From Deltaproteobacteria bacterium (lineage in GTDB: Bacteria; Desulfobacterota; Desulfarculia; Adiutricales; Adiutricaceae): a stretch of 12,792 nucleotides of DNA. The position numbers and the translations under genes were made by a program. The stretch spans positions 1 through 12,792 of the forward strand of contig JAIRZX010000084.1 of NCBI GenBank assembly GCA_031267005.1, in the 5' to 3' direction. Under the pieces are notes generated by a model that did no database searches, was not told the DNA's origin, and worked only from the letters and a program-made list of their open reading frames with translations. Within the stretch, counting starts at the first letter, position 1. Every line of letters begins with the position of its first letter. This document shows positions 1-7,400 of the stretch, one piece after another.

Positions 1-148
1 AGCCTACCCAATCCCCAATCCTCCCCGAGCCTACCCAATCCCCAATCCTCGCCGAGCCTACCCAATCCCCAATCCTCGCCGAGCCTACCCAATCCCCAAT
101 CCTCGCCGAGCCTACCCAATCCCCAATCCTCACCTAGCCTCCCCGATC
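1..148. repeat. 27-bp tandem repeat array (5 full copies, cut by window edge)
   Basis: Five head-to-tail copies of a 27-bp unit beginning AGCCTACCCAATCCCC start at 1, 28, 55, 82 and 109. A degenerate partial sixth copy (AGCCTCCCCGATCC) begins at 136. Copies 2-4 appear identical; copy 1 differs by one base (CTCCCCG for CTCGCCG) and copy 5 in its last bases. There are no spacers between copies, so this is a minisatellite and not a CRISPR. The array begins at base 1 and probably continues outside the window. The 27-bp period is a multiple of three, but I see no convincing gene reading through it. Confidence 0.95.
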
Positions 149-493
149 CATCCCGATTTTTCCCCAAGCTTCCCCGCATCCGAATCAGCCATGGCGACTG
201 GCCCGCTTAACTTTCCGGAGCGCCCCTTCCGTATTTCATGGCAGCATGCGGCCGTCCGGTTGCCGAAACACCGCTGCGGTTTGGAATATTTCGTTTCTAG
301 CGCGTATTTGAAAAGTTTCAAGTGCATTGCGCCTAAAATGCTCTCAGGGATTTCCGCTGGATTGTCTCAGGCCAACCTTGCTTCAATCACACGGCAGGAG
401 TTCTGAGGCGGATTTCGGAAATCTCGAGAGAGAATTTAGGCGAAGTTTCAAGATAATTTTCCGAAAGGCTTGAAAGCCAACTCAGGTTCGGTT

Positions 494-539
494 CCCGGAG
501 TTTCGACGTTAAACGTCCCGGAGCTTCCAGGTTAAACGC
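494..539. repeat. Two tandem copies of a 23-bp element
   Basis: Two adjacent 23-bp copies occupy 494-516 and 517-539, differing at four positions. Both keep CCCGGAG at the left and GTTAAACG at the right. Copy 1 contains the near-perfect dyad GACGTTAAACGTC (505-517; 6-bp arms around a central A), which copy 2 lacks. The arrangement could be a pair of binding sites or a plain short duplication; no gene sits close enough to decide. Confidence 0.8.
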
Positions 540-951
540 TTAGTAATTTCGGGGCTCCGGATCCTTCCGGTTTTGCGAAGTCCCCTGTAAAGACCTCCGT
601 CAACCGGCTAAGCTTTTTTTTAACTCGTGATGACGGCGGCGTCTGCGTCCCCTCGCCGCAACGGGAAGCGGCGGCGAGCCGACGTCCGTTTTAGCCGGAT
701 TATCCTGCTCCCCCTCTTCTTTTGGCGCGTCTGGGAAACCCTGCCGAAACGCCCGGGGCGCCCTGCCGTCACCTGCCTTCATACGCCTGGTCCCGCCGGC
801 CTGCCCCGCATAACTTTCGCTTTAGGCCAGCCGAACCTTCATGTTGTCCCGAACCGGTTTCCCGGACCGCTGTCCCGATCCGTTGCGTGCGACGGGCAGC
901 CTTCCGAAACGGGAGTCTGGAGTCTCGGCGACGGTTCCTTTTCCGGTAGTT

Positions 952-969
952 CCAGCAATGTTTTGCTGG
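952..969. other. Perfect 7-bp hairpin with TGTT loop
   Basis: CCAGCAA (952-958) and TTGCTGG (963-969) are exact reverse complements around a 4-base loop. No T-tract follows on either strand, so it is not a standard intrinsic terminator. It lies in a region with no supportable gene. Confidence 0.5.
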
Positions 970-1632
970 TAGCGCCTGACCATAGAAAGAGGTTGGTTTT
1001 CGATGTGCCCTGGGATGGCTTGTTTTGCTCGAGTCGTTCTATGAAGGCGCTACAGTTGAAGTTTCATGCCTATGTCCAGAGTTTAGCGACCCGGTTGATT
1101 TACAATTTGTGCTTCTTTTCATAAAGCAGTGCGGGCGTTTAGAATGCCAGCGCGGGTTGTCTGTGTCAATGGGGGCATGCGTCCAATGCCTGACGCCCGA
1201 GACCAGGCTTAGGTCGCTCTTAAAGCAAGGAGGGGGACATTCCGCAGTCCCGTGTGGAGGGCTTGGGCCAGCGTCGACCGAGGTGGATATTTAAATATGG
1301 CGCCCGCCGGCCTTCTCCGTCCTGAGAAGGCACCCTCGAAACGCACGGAACCTGCAATTTCCGCCTGGTTCAGCGACGGCGCGGGAAGTCCAAAGCTGGC
1401 GGCCATCGGAGTTGTGCGGGGAGCGGAGGCATGGCCCCAGCCTCTCCGTCGCCCGCCCTTTGAAAAGAGGGTTCTGGGGGCGGGGCAAGGGAAGAAATGG
1501 CTTGCGTTTAAGTGGCAAAGGCGAATGGCCAGTTTATGGGAGGTGTATCGGACAGAATCGGGGGAGGTCGGCGGTCGGCGAGCGGCCAGCTGACGCGGCG
1601 GGGTGGTACTGGACTGGGCGTGATAGGAGGGG

Positions 1633-1668
1633 GAGGCGGGATTGGCCGGTGAGGCGGGATTGGATGGG
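1633..1668. repeat. 18-bp degenerate direct repeat pair
   Basis: GAGGCGGGATTGG occurs at 1633-1645 and again at 1651-1663, a period of 18 bp. Its GGATTGG core resembles the reverse complement of the 27-bp array at the left edge of the window (GAGGATTGGGGATTGGG), so the two repeats may share an origin. Confidence 0.7.
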
Positions 1669-1716
1669 CCGGGGCGTAACGGCTGAACTCCAGCCGCAGG
1701 ACAGGTTGCGGGGACT

Positions 1717-1734
1717 GCCGACAGGCCTGTCGGC
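1717..1734 (-). terminator. Perfect 18-bp palindrome at the stop of the 179-aa gene
   Basis: GCCGACAGGCCTGTCGGC is a perfect palindrome whose last base overlaps the TAG stop of the minus-strand gene ending at 1734. Its position suggests a 3'-end hairpin that stops transcription or protects the message. There is no T-tract after it in the minus direction, so a classical Rho-independent terminator is not shown. A dyad binding site is the alternative. Confidence 0.35.
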
Positions 1735-2273
1735 TAGCGCTCCATGTCGAGTCGTCCGATCCTTTCCACCACTGCGGCCGTTACGCAGGAGCCGGTCATG
1801 GGGTTCGTGTATTCGCGTATTCCCCACAGCACCCTCACCCGCGTACCCTCGGGGGCGTCGAACTCTGTGGTAATGCCCTGCGGGACGAACGGCCGGATCT
1901 CGCCTGAGTCGAGCTTCAGGACCAGGTAGTAGTGCTCGCCCTCCCAGGCTGCGTACAAGAAAGCCGCCTCGAGCATCCTCCCGGTAGCGATCGTCTTCTC
2001 GGGGCAGGGCCCCGCCGAGGGGGGGGATTGGGCGGGGAGGGGGATTTCAGGCGTTGAAGCTGAGGGGGTTTCAGGGTCCCCGCCTGACGGGGACGCGGTT
2101 TCAGTCCGGGACTCGGGCGGTTCCGTACCGGCGTCCTGCGCTAAAGCGGGCCCTGCGGAGGCGATATTGGCGATTGCCACGAAGGCCGCCTGGGCAAAGA
2201 TGGCCAACAGGCCAGCGGTTGTGGCGGCTAAGGGCCCAGGCAGGGCTTTGCCGCGGGACTGTGAGGCGAACAT
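1734..2273 (-). CDS. Exported small beta-domain protein, paralogue A (179 aa)
   Basis: Function unknown. The ATG at 2273 has an AGGAG Shine-Dalgarno site (2280-2284) at six bases. Residues 1-45 form a Sec signal peptide with a long hydrophobic stretch and an Ala-Leu-Ala end before Gln46. Residues 47-88 are a Pro/Ser/Thr-rich linker. Residues 89-174 are a compact beta-rich domain bounded by Cys90 and Cys163, a likely disulfide. The core reads HYYLVLKLDSGE (114-125) and APEGTRVRVLWG (140-151) and aligns along its length with the protein at 3124-3534 and with the broken copy between them. The strand-turn-strand shape recalls the small beta-barrel tail of glycine-zipper/17-kDa surface-antigen lipoproteins (a LDDGR, then GxRVRV pattern), but this is analogy only. 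The linker is absent from the paralogue. No lipobox is seen, so a soluble periplasmic or secreted location is likely. Confidence 0.85.
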   Translation of the reverse strand: MFASQSRGKALPGPLAATTAGLLAIFAQAAFVAIANIASAGPALAQDAGTEPPESRTETASPSGGDPETPSASTPEIPLPAQSPPSAGPCPEKTIATGRMLEAAFLYAAWEGEHYYLVLKLDSGEIRPFVPQGITTEFDAPEGTRVRVLWGIREYTNPMTGSCVTAAVVERIGRLDMER

Positions 2274-2505
2274 GCGGCACTCCTGGCGCGTTGGCTGACC
2301 CGGGCGGAAGCGGCCTGGGAATGGGTTAGGATTCCGGTGGTTGAAGCGGTAGCCGTGAGCCTAAGGCGGCGAATCGAGGGCGGCGGGCGCCTGGCGGAAG
2401 GGCCTCAAGCCGGAAGGTCCTAATGGGCCAGGGGCCGAAAGGACGGAGGGGCGGATCTCCCGGGAAACGGCGGGCGGCGGGCTGCTTCGGGGCCCCGCCG
2501 GCGTT

Positions 2506-2890
2506 CTCCATAAGCTGGGCATGGTCAAGGCAGCTTTTAGAATCTTAGTCGTAAACCCCGACATCCTGATATGTGAAACAGGCCCTCCGACCGGTCTGGG
2601 CGTTCTCCCGCTCCCCGGCGGTCTCGCCGCCCGCCGCTCCGGAGGACCTTTCCTCGCCGGAGTCGAGCTTGATCAGGATGTAAAATCCTCCGGAAGAATC
2701 CTGGCCGGTTCCGAGGAAGACGCCCGAGGCGGGGTTTCTCGCGGAATAGGCCTTACGAACGGCAGGACTGGGCAGGCGCCTCGGAGGGAAAGAAGAGGAG
2801 GGCCGCCGCCGCTGCGGCAAGGCAGGAGGAAAGAGGCTTGGAGGGGGCGGCGGCGCGGGGCGCCGCCGCTTTGCGGTACGTTTCTTCCAA
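2506..2890 (-). pseudogene. Broken third copy of the exported beta-domain family (paralogue B)
   Basis: The domain is recognisable but in pieces. In one frame, from a possible TTG at 2890, an Ala/Leu-rich signal peptide ends FFPSEAPAQSC (Cys codon 2762-2764), matching AQETC of paralogue C. That frame hits a stop two codons later. The body continues in another frame from 2757: RKAYSARNPASGVFLG, then FYILIKLDSGEE, then GRRACFTYQDV, aligning with RKFSAGNAAAGTYL, FLIRLESGQE and GTRVEFTWADM of paralogue C. Four bases lie between the two pieces, so one base was gained or two lost. A TAA at 2545-2547 ends the body frame, yet reading past it gives DSKSC, restoring the second conserved cysteine (2530-2532). 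Two lesions argue for a genuine pseudogene over a single sequencing error. Ends are approximate. Confidence 0.75.
2847..2869. other. Perfect 10-bp GC-only hairpin in the broken paralogue
   Basis: GCGGCGGCGC (2847-2856) and GCGCCGCCGC (2860-2869) pair perfectly around a GGG loop. It lies in the N-terminal (Ala-rich) codons of the broken copy, upstream of the hydrophobic signal segment. No T-tract follows. Confidence 0.6.
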
Positions 2891-3123
2891 GGTTTTTTCC
2901 CGTTGCCCGCCGCCGGGCCCGTCCGTTCGGAAGCCAGTCCCGCGGCGGGCTGAAGGGCGTTAAGGCGGGGCGGGGGGACGAACCCTCGCGGCCCGGCCGG
3001 GCCAGAAGCGGGCAGCCGGCTCCGGGGGCGTTAGCGGCGCGGTTGCGTCCTATGCGGACTCGGGGGCCGGGAGGGCTCCCGCGCGGCAGGCGGCGGTTCC
3101 GGATGGGGGGTGCGGGGCGGAGG

Positions 3124-3534
3124 CTACGGCGCTTTTCTGATGGTCTCTATCACGTCCAGCCTCATGCAGGCGTCTGTGTCGTAGCCGGCGCGCTCCATGT
3201 CCGCCCAGGTGAATTCCACCCTGGTGCCCCTGGGCGCGTCCCATGAATCGGCGAGTTCGTAGCTTATCGCGCCGAATTCCTTCTCCTGCCCTGACTCGAG
3301 CCGGATGAGGAAGTAGTAGCTATTGGGAGCCTGGTGCTTGTACCCCGATTCCAGGTAGGTGCCGGCGGCGGCGTTCCCGGCGGAGAACTTCCTCTCCTGG
3401 CAGGTCTCCTGGGCCGTAGCGGAGGAGGCGGAATAAAGAACGGCTGCGGTTGCGGCTGCGGCGAGGGCGAAGGCGAAGGCCAACGCGAGAGGGCGGGCGG
3501 TTTTTGGAGGGGGCTGGCAACGGTCGGTTTTCAC
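3124..3534 (-). CDS. Exported small beta-domain protein, paralogue C (136 aa)
   Basis: Function unknown. The GTG start at 3534 is supported by a GAGGAG site (3543-3548) eight bases upstream. Residues 1-41 form a signal peptide: a charged N-region, an Ala/Leu/Phe-rich core and a Ser-Ala-Thr-Ala end before Gln42. The mature part is about 95 residues with Cys45 near its start and Cys123 near its end, a probable disulfide. Key segments are YYFLIRLESGQE (73-84) and DAPRGTRVEFTW (99-110). It aligns over the whole mature region with the proteins at 1734-2273 and about 2506-2890, which makes a head-to-tail family of three. Unlike paralogue A it has no Pro/Ser linker after the signal peptide, so it may be closer to the ancestral form. 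The gaps to its neighbours (over 200 bp each side) suggest separate transcripts or a loosely spaced operon. Confidence 0.87.
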   Translation of the reverse strand: MKTDRCQPPPKTARPLALAFAFALAAAATAAVLYSASSATAQETCQERKFSAGNAAAGTYLESGYKHQAPNSYYFLIRLESGQEKEFGAISYELADSWDAPRGTRVEFTWADMERAGYDTDACMRLDVIETIRKAP

Positions 3535-3925
3535 GGTGGGGTCTCCTCAAGGACGGGCGCGGGGCAGGCTTTGGCTTGCGGGCGCGGCCGTCCGGAAAAG
3601 GTCGCAACGCGGCTTTCCGGCCCTGAGGGAAGGTTCGGAAGCGCGTCGGAAGCCGCCCGGGCGGCGGCCTGTGGCGATCGGCGGCTAGTCCTCTTTAGCC
3701 GTGAGTCAGCTGGAATAGCTCAAGGTCTGACGGGAAAAAAGATGCGTCGTTTCCGGGAGGCGGGACAGGCGCAAGAACGCGATTCAAGCGCGGAGCCGGC
3801 GTCGGTCGGGGGAGAACCCGGACGGAATCGTGGAAATGGGCGGCGCGGCGGGCCGCGAAGCCAGGCGGTTCCCCGGCGCAGGCTCTCCGCCGGTTCAGGC
3901 GTTTCCCCGGCCGCCCTCCCCCGGC
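3535..3925. other. 391-bp intergenic gap
   Basis: Lies upstream of paralogue C and downstream of the 142-aa gene, so it should hold the 3' end of one minus-strand unit and possibly a promoter for the next. Apart from the Shine-Dalgarno site at 3543-3548 I see no convincing -35/-10 pair, hairpin with a T-tract, or small gene. A slightly less GC-rich patch at about 3685-3750 is the likeliest place for a promoter. Confidence 0.45.
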
Positions 3926-4354
3926 TCACTTCACCAGCTTGAAGCCGGGTTTGCCGGAGGGGGGGCCTCCCGGGGCGGGGGGCCAGGGCGGGCGCGGGGG
4001 GGGGCCGCCCTCGTCGGAGTCGCAGAACGCCTCCGGGTCCAGGGCCTTGATAAAGACCTTCTTGCCTCCCATGGTAAAGACCTCCTTGCCGGTGAAGTGC
4101 GGCGTCTGGAGGGTGAAGACGGTGTTTACGAGGGGGAAGCCGAGGAAAAGGAGCCTCACGTGCCACCACTCGTCGCGCTTGGTGGGATCCGCCGTGAAGC
4201 CCGCCACCTGGGCGAAATCGGCGGCGGTCTCCCCGGAAGATATCTCCTTGGCGATGAGGATGACGTCGCCCACCGAGGTGTCGTCTTTCAGCTTCAGCTT
4301 GGATTTCAGCTCGTCAACCAGCTTGTCGAAGGGAGTTGTGAAAACCTGTGTCAA
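3926..4354 (-). CDS. Conserved-looking hypothetical protein, 142 aa, behind the giant membrane gene
   Basis: Function unknown. The start is TTG at 4354: GAGGAG lies about nine bases upstream, whereas longer frames upstream translate into Arg/Pro-rich shadow sequence. There is no signal peptide or membrane segment, so a cytosolic protein is likely. Residues 8-50 look helical (FDKLVDELKSKLKLKDD, then ILIAKEISSGETAADFAQV). Residues 60-106 look like beta-strands with striking aromatic motifs: DEWWHVRLLF, LQTPHFTGKEVFTMGG and KKVFIKALD. The last 25 residues are a Pro/Gly-rich tail (GGPPPRPPWPPAPGG), the same composition as the tail of the protein encoded upstream. It follows the giant membrane gene by 143 bp on the same strand. 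I have a faint memory of similar small proteins beside that family in other genomes; treat this as a lead, not a finding. Confidence 0.8.
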   Translation of the reverse strand: MTQVFTTPFDKLVDELKSKLKLKDDTSVGDVILIAKEISSGETAADFAQVAGFTADPTKRDEWWHVRLLFLGFPLVNTVFTLQTPHFTGKEVFTMGGKKVFIKALDPEAFCDSDEGGPPPRPPWPPAPGGPPSGKPGFKLVK

Positions 4355-4477
4355 ACTGTCTCTCCTCGGGCCCCGCCGCGGGCGTGGCCGTGAAGCCCGC
4401 CTCGGGAAAGGCGGCGAAGCGGCAAAAAACAAGGCGGGTTGCCGTTATGAAGGCAGAGCGTCGCGGGCGCAGCCGAC

Positions 4478-4497
4478 GCGCCCCGCAGGGCGGGCGC
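4478..4497 (-). terminator. GC hairpin directly after the giant gene's stop
   Basis: GCGCCC (4478-4483) and GGGCGC (4492-4497) pair around an 8-base loop, immediately after the stop codon on the minus strand. A competing inner stem (4479-4483 with 4488-4492) is also possible. No T-run follows directly; a T6 run occurs only about 50 bases later. It may attenuate transcription into the 142-aa gene without ending it. Confidence 0.3.
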
Positions 4498-7400
4498 TCA
4501 GGGCTTTTCGGGCTCCCCGCCCTCCGGTCCGCCGCTTCCGGGCTCCCCGGATCCCGGGGCGGCGCCGCCCCCGGCTTCGGGGCCCCGGGGCCGGGGACGG
4601 CCGTCCGGTCCGGGAGGGCCGGTTTCCCCCGACGGGTCCGCCGGTCCCGGCTGGCCTTGCGGCCCGAGCGGGCCTTGCGGTCCCGGCGGTCCGAGCGGAA
4701 CCGGCGGGGAACCCGGCTCCATCTGCGGCGGCGGCCCCTGGGGCCATGCGGCTCCCTGCCAGGGACCTTGGGGGTATCCGGGAACGGGCGGGTAGCCCAT
4801 GTTGCGGCCCATGGCCATCCGCTGGGCGGGCGTCATGCGCGCGCCGCGCGGCCTTCTGGGGGAGCGCTTCCACAAAGCCGTAAGGGAGAAGGCCTTCCAG
4901 CCCCAACGGAGCCAGCGCACGACGCTCACGGCCATCCAGAGCGCCCAAGCCAGCATCAGCACCCTGTACATGGCGCCGGGCAGGGTGATGGCCCAGGCGC
5001 GTTCGAAGGGGCCGGAGGCGCGGTCCTGGAACCACATCAGGCCGTGTTCCGAGGACATGTTGCCGTCGACGGACATGTTGGGCGATTCCAGCAGGCCGTG
5101 AGTGAGGCCCCTGTATATAAGGTAAAGCGCCACGGCGGTCCAGAGGACCAGGAGGAGCTGGAGGCCGTTGAAGCGCCATGGCTTCTTCACGTCCCCGAAC
5201 TTGCCCGACCTGAGCCCCAGGGCGAGGAGCCAGCCGGCGCAGACGAAGGACGCCGTGACCGACAGCTGGGAGATGCCCAGGAAAAAGAGGAGCCAGGAGA
5301 CGGTCTTAAGCGGCGTCAGCTTGAGCGAGCTGAGGAAGAACGCGAATACGAGAAAGGCCCCGGCATGCGACCAAAAGAGGACCGCCGGCCCCTGGACCGG
5401 TCCGCCGACTAAAAGGGTCCAGCGTTCGGGGGGCAGGTTCAGGCGGGTATCAATGTTCGCCGAGGGCATGCCCAAGTCTATCCGGGGTGAGGAGGAGATG
5501 AGCCCGGCCTTGGAGGGGATAGTGAACTCGACCTCCAGCAGGTGGTTGCCGGGGTTGAGCGGCGCGGTAACGGTGGGCCCGCCCCCGTCCGCGTCCGGGC
5601 GGCCGAAGGGAAGCGGCCTCGAGTTTAAGGTCAGTTCCTCGGTCACCGCCCCGGCGGGCAGCCTGAAGCTGTGGTTGCCGCCCTGGCTGGAGCGTATGGA
5701 CAGCGACAGCTTGGCCCTGGTTATCTCCTTGCCCACCTGGACGCTTAGCCCCGCCCGGTCGGTAACCAGGTACTGGCCTTCCACGGGCTTTGGCCTCGAG
5801 ACCGAGAGTTTCAGGGAATCGCCGGGCGCCGGCCTCCACTCCGGGTTCCAGTAGCCCGAGTCGGAGATGCTCAAGACCGGGGGTATGCCTTCCGCCTCCA
5901 CCCTCCACAGGGTGGCGGCGTCCAGGATCCACACCTCCGACCAGGGCCCGTCCGCGGCCTCGAGCGCGAGGGAGCCGTCGTCCGGCAGCCTCAAGGCGCT
6001 CTCCCAGGATCGAGTCGTGCTTCCCGGCGAGAGGGTCAAGTGAGCGGTGCCGTCCTCCACCGAGAGCCCCGAAGCCATGGGCGTCTCGCCCGCGAGAAGC
6101 GGCACGGCCAGCGTGAAGGGGGCCTCAAGTTCCGCCAAAGGCTCGACCGAGGTCAGGACCTTCAGCTCCTGGCCCAGGGAAACGGTCCTGGTGAGCTTGA
6201 AGAAGGGCTTTATCATGCTCGGCGCGGAGGCGGCGGGTGCGTTTCCGGAGGGGGAGGGCCCTGACGGCGGCTCTTCCCGGCCGCCGGGCCGGCCTGCGGC
6301 CTCCCCGCCGTCCTGGCCGCCGGACGCCGCTTCGCCGGTCCCTTCGCCGGCCCCCGCCGCGGAGCCGTCCGGGGAGGCGCCTTCAGGGGAGTCTTGCCCG
6401 GAGCCGGCGGAGGGGGCTTCCCCGCCGTCTCGGGCGGGAGAGTTCGGGGAACTCCCGTCTGGCCCTTCCGGAACCGGTCCCTCGGGGACGCCGGAGCCGG
6501 GGGAGGCGGCCGACCTCGACAGGAACACGGCCGAGCCGGTGAGCTGGCCCCGCGGATCCACGCCCCGGAGATCCCAGCCGGTCCCTGACAGGCTGGCGCG
6601 CATCGGCCTGGAGCCGCCGGCGAAGCTTATCTGGAAGGTCGCGGCGTCGCTGAGCCTTCCTTCGAAGAGGATCCGCGCGGCCCCTTGCGGCACCAGAAGC
6701 AGGTGCTCCCCGTCCTTGGCCAGGAGGGGCGCGTCGCTGCCGTTCACCGAGGCCTTGGCGGGCTGGAATATTTTGGGGTCCAGCTGCGGGAGCGAGACGA
6801 AGCCCTCCCTGGGCGCTTCCACCTGGAACTCCATAGAGAGGACGCCGTCGCCGGGGCGGATTTCCAGATCCGGGACGCTGGGGGGAGGCGTGGCTGGGCG
6901 CTCCTTGAGCCTTTGTTCCAGGATCTCCAGCATCCTTTCGGAAGGGAAGGGGCTGTCGGACTGGGCGAAGGCCTGGGAGGCAAAGCAAGCCGAGAGCGCC
7001 GAGGCGGCAAGCGCCAAGGCCAGGACCAGGGCCAAGGCCGGGGCGGCGCCGGAAGCGGGTTTCGGCAACCCCTCGCTTTTCCCGCCGCCGGGTCCCTTGC
7101 CCCCGCCGGGGTTTTCGGAGGCTTTTTTCCCTTCGGAGCCGCCGGAGCCTTCGGGGTTGCCGGAGCCGCCGGAGCCTTCGGGCCCGGCGGATCCGCCGGG
7201 CCCCCCCGGGCCGTCAGGGCATTTCGGGGATTCGGGGGCCTTAGGCGGGGGGAAGAGCGCGGCCAGCCGCGGCGGGGCGCCGGAGGGGAGCCTCAAGCCC
7301 AGGACGCACAGGGAGAACCATACGGACAAGAGAAGCCTCAGCGCCCCCAGGACCCTGTTCGTCTTGGGTCCGGTAAGCGTCAGCCCGGTGGTCTGGTCCT

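Larger units (their letters stand above)
149..1733. other. Long region without a supportable gene
   Basis: No reading frame here has both a plausible start and a recognisable protein. Parts (about 280-470 and 960-1130) are visibly less GC-rich than the rest of the window. The open frames present, such as plus-strand 191-406 and 627-1124, have erratic composition, lack a Shine-Dalgarno site and resemble no family I know. What it does hold is structural: a 23-bp repeat pair (494-539), a hairpin (952-969), an 18-bp repeat pair (1633-1668) and a palindrome at the end of the next gene (1717-1734). No tRNA or rRNA signature was seen. Confidence 0.6.

Noticed and set aside
1..148. CRISPR array
   Set aside because: The copies are contiguous with no spacers and the unit lacks dyad symmetry.
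191..1124. Plus-strand open frames at 191-406 and 627-1124
   Set aside because: No Shine-Dalgarno site, erratic composition and no recognisable motif; open frames of this size are expected by chance in GC-rich DNA.
2521..3246. Plus-strand open frame of 241 codons
   Set aside because: Antisense to paralogue C and the broken copy; Arg/Gly-rich shadow with no family resemblance.
6960..7050. Recent fusion of two separate exported proteins at the internal signal-like segment
   Set aside because: From memory, relatives of this family also have a hydrophobic segment here and the same overall order, so a single ancient gene is the simpler reading.
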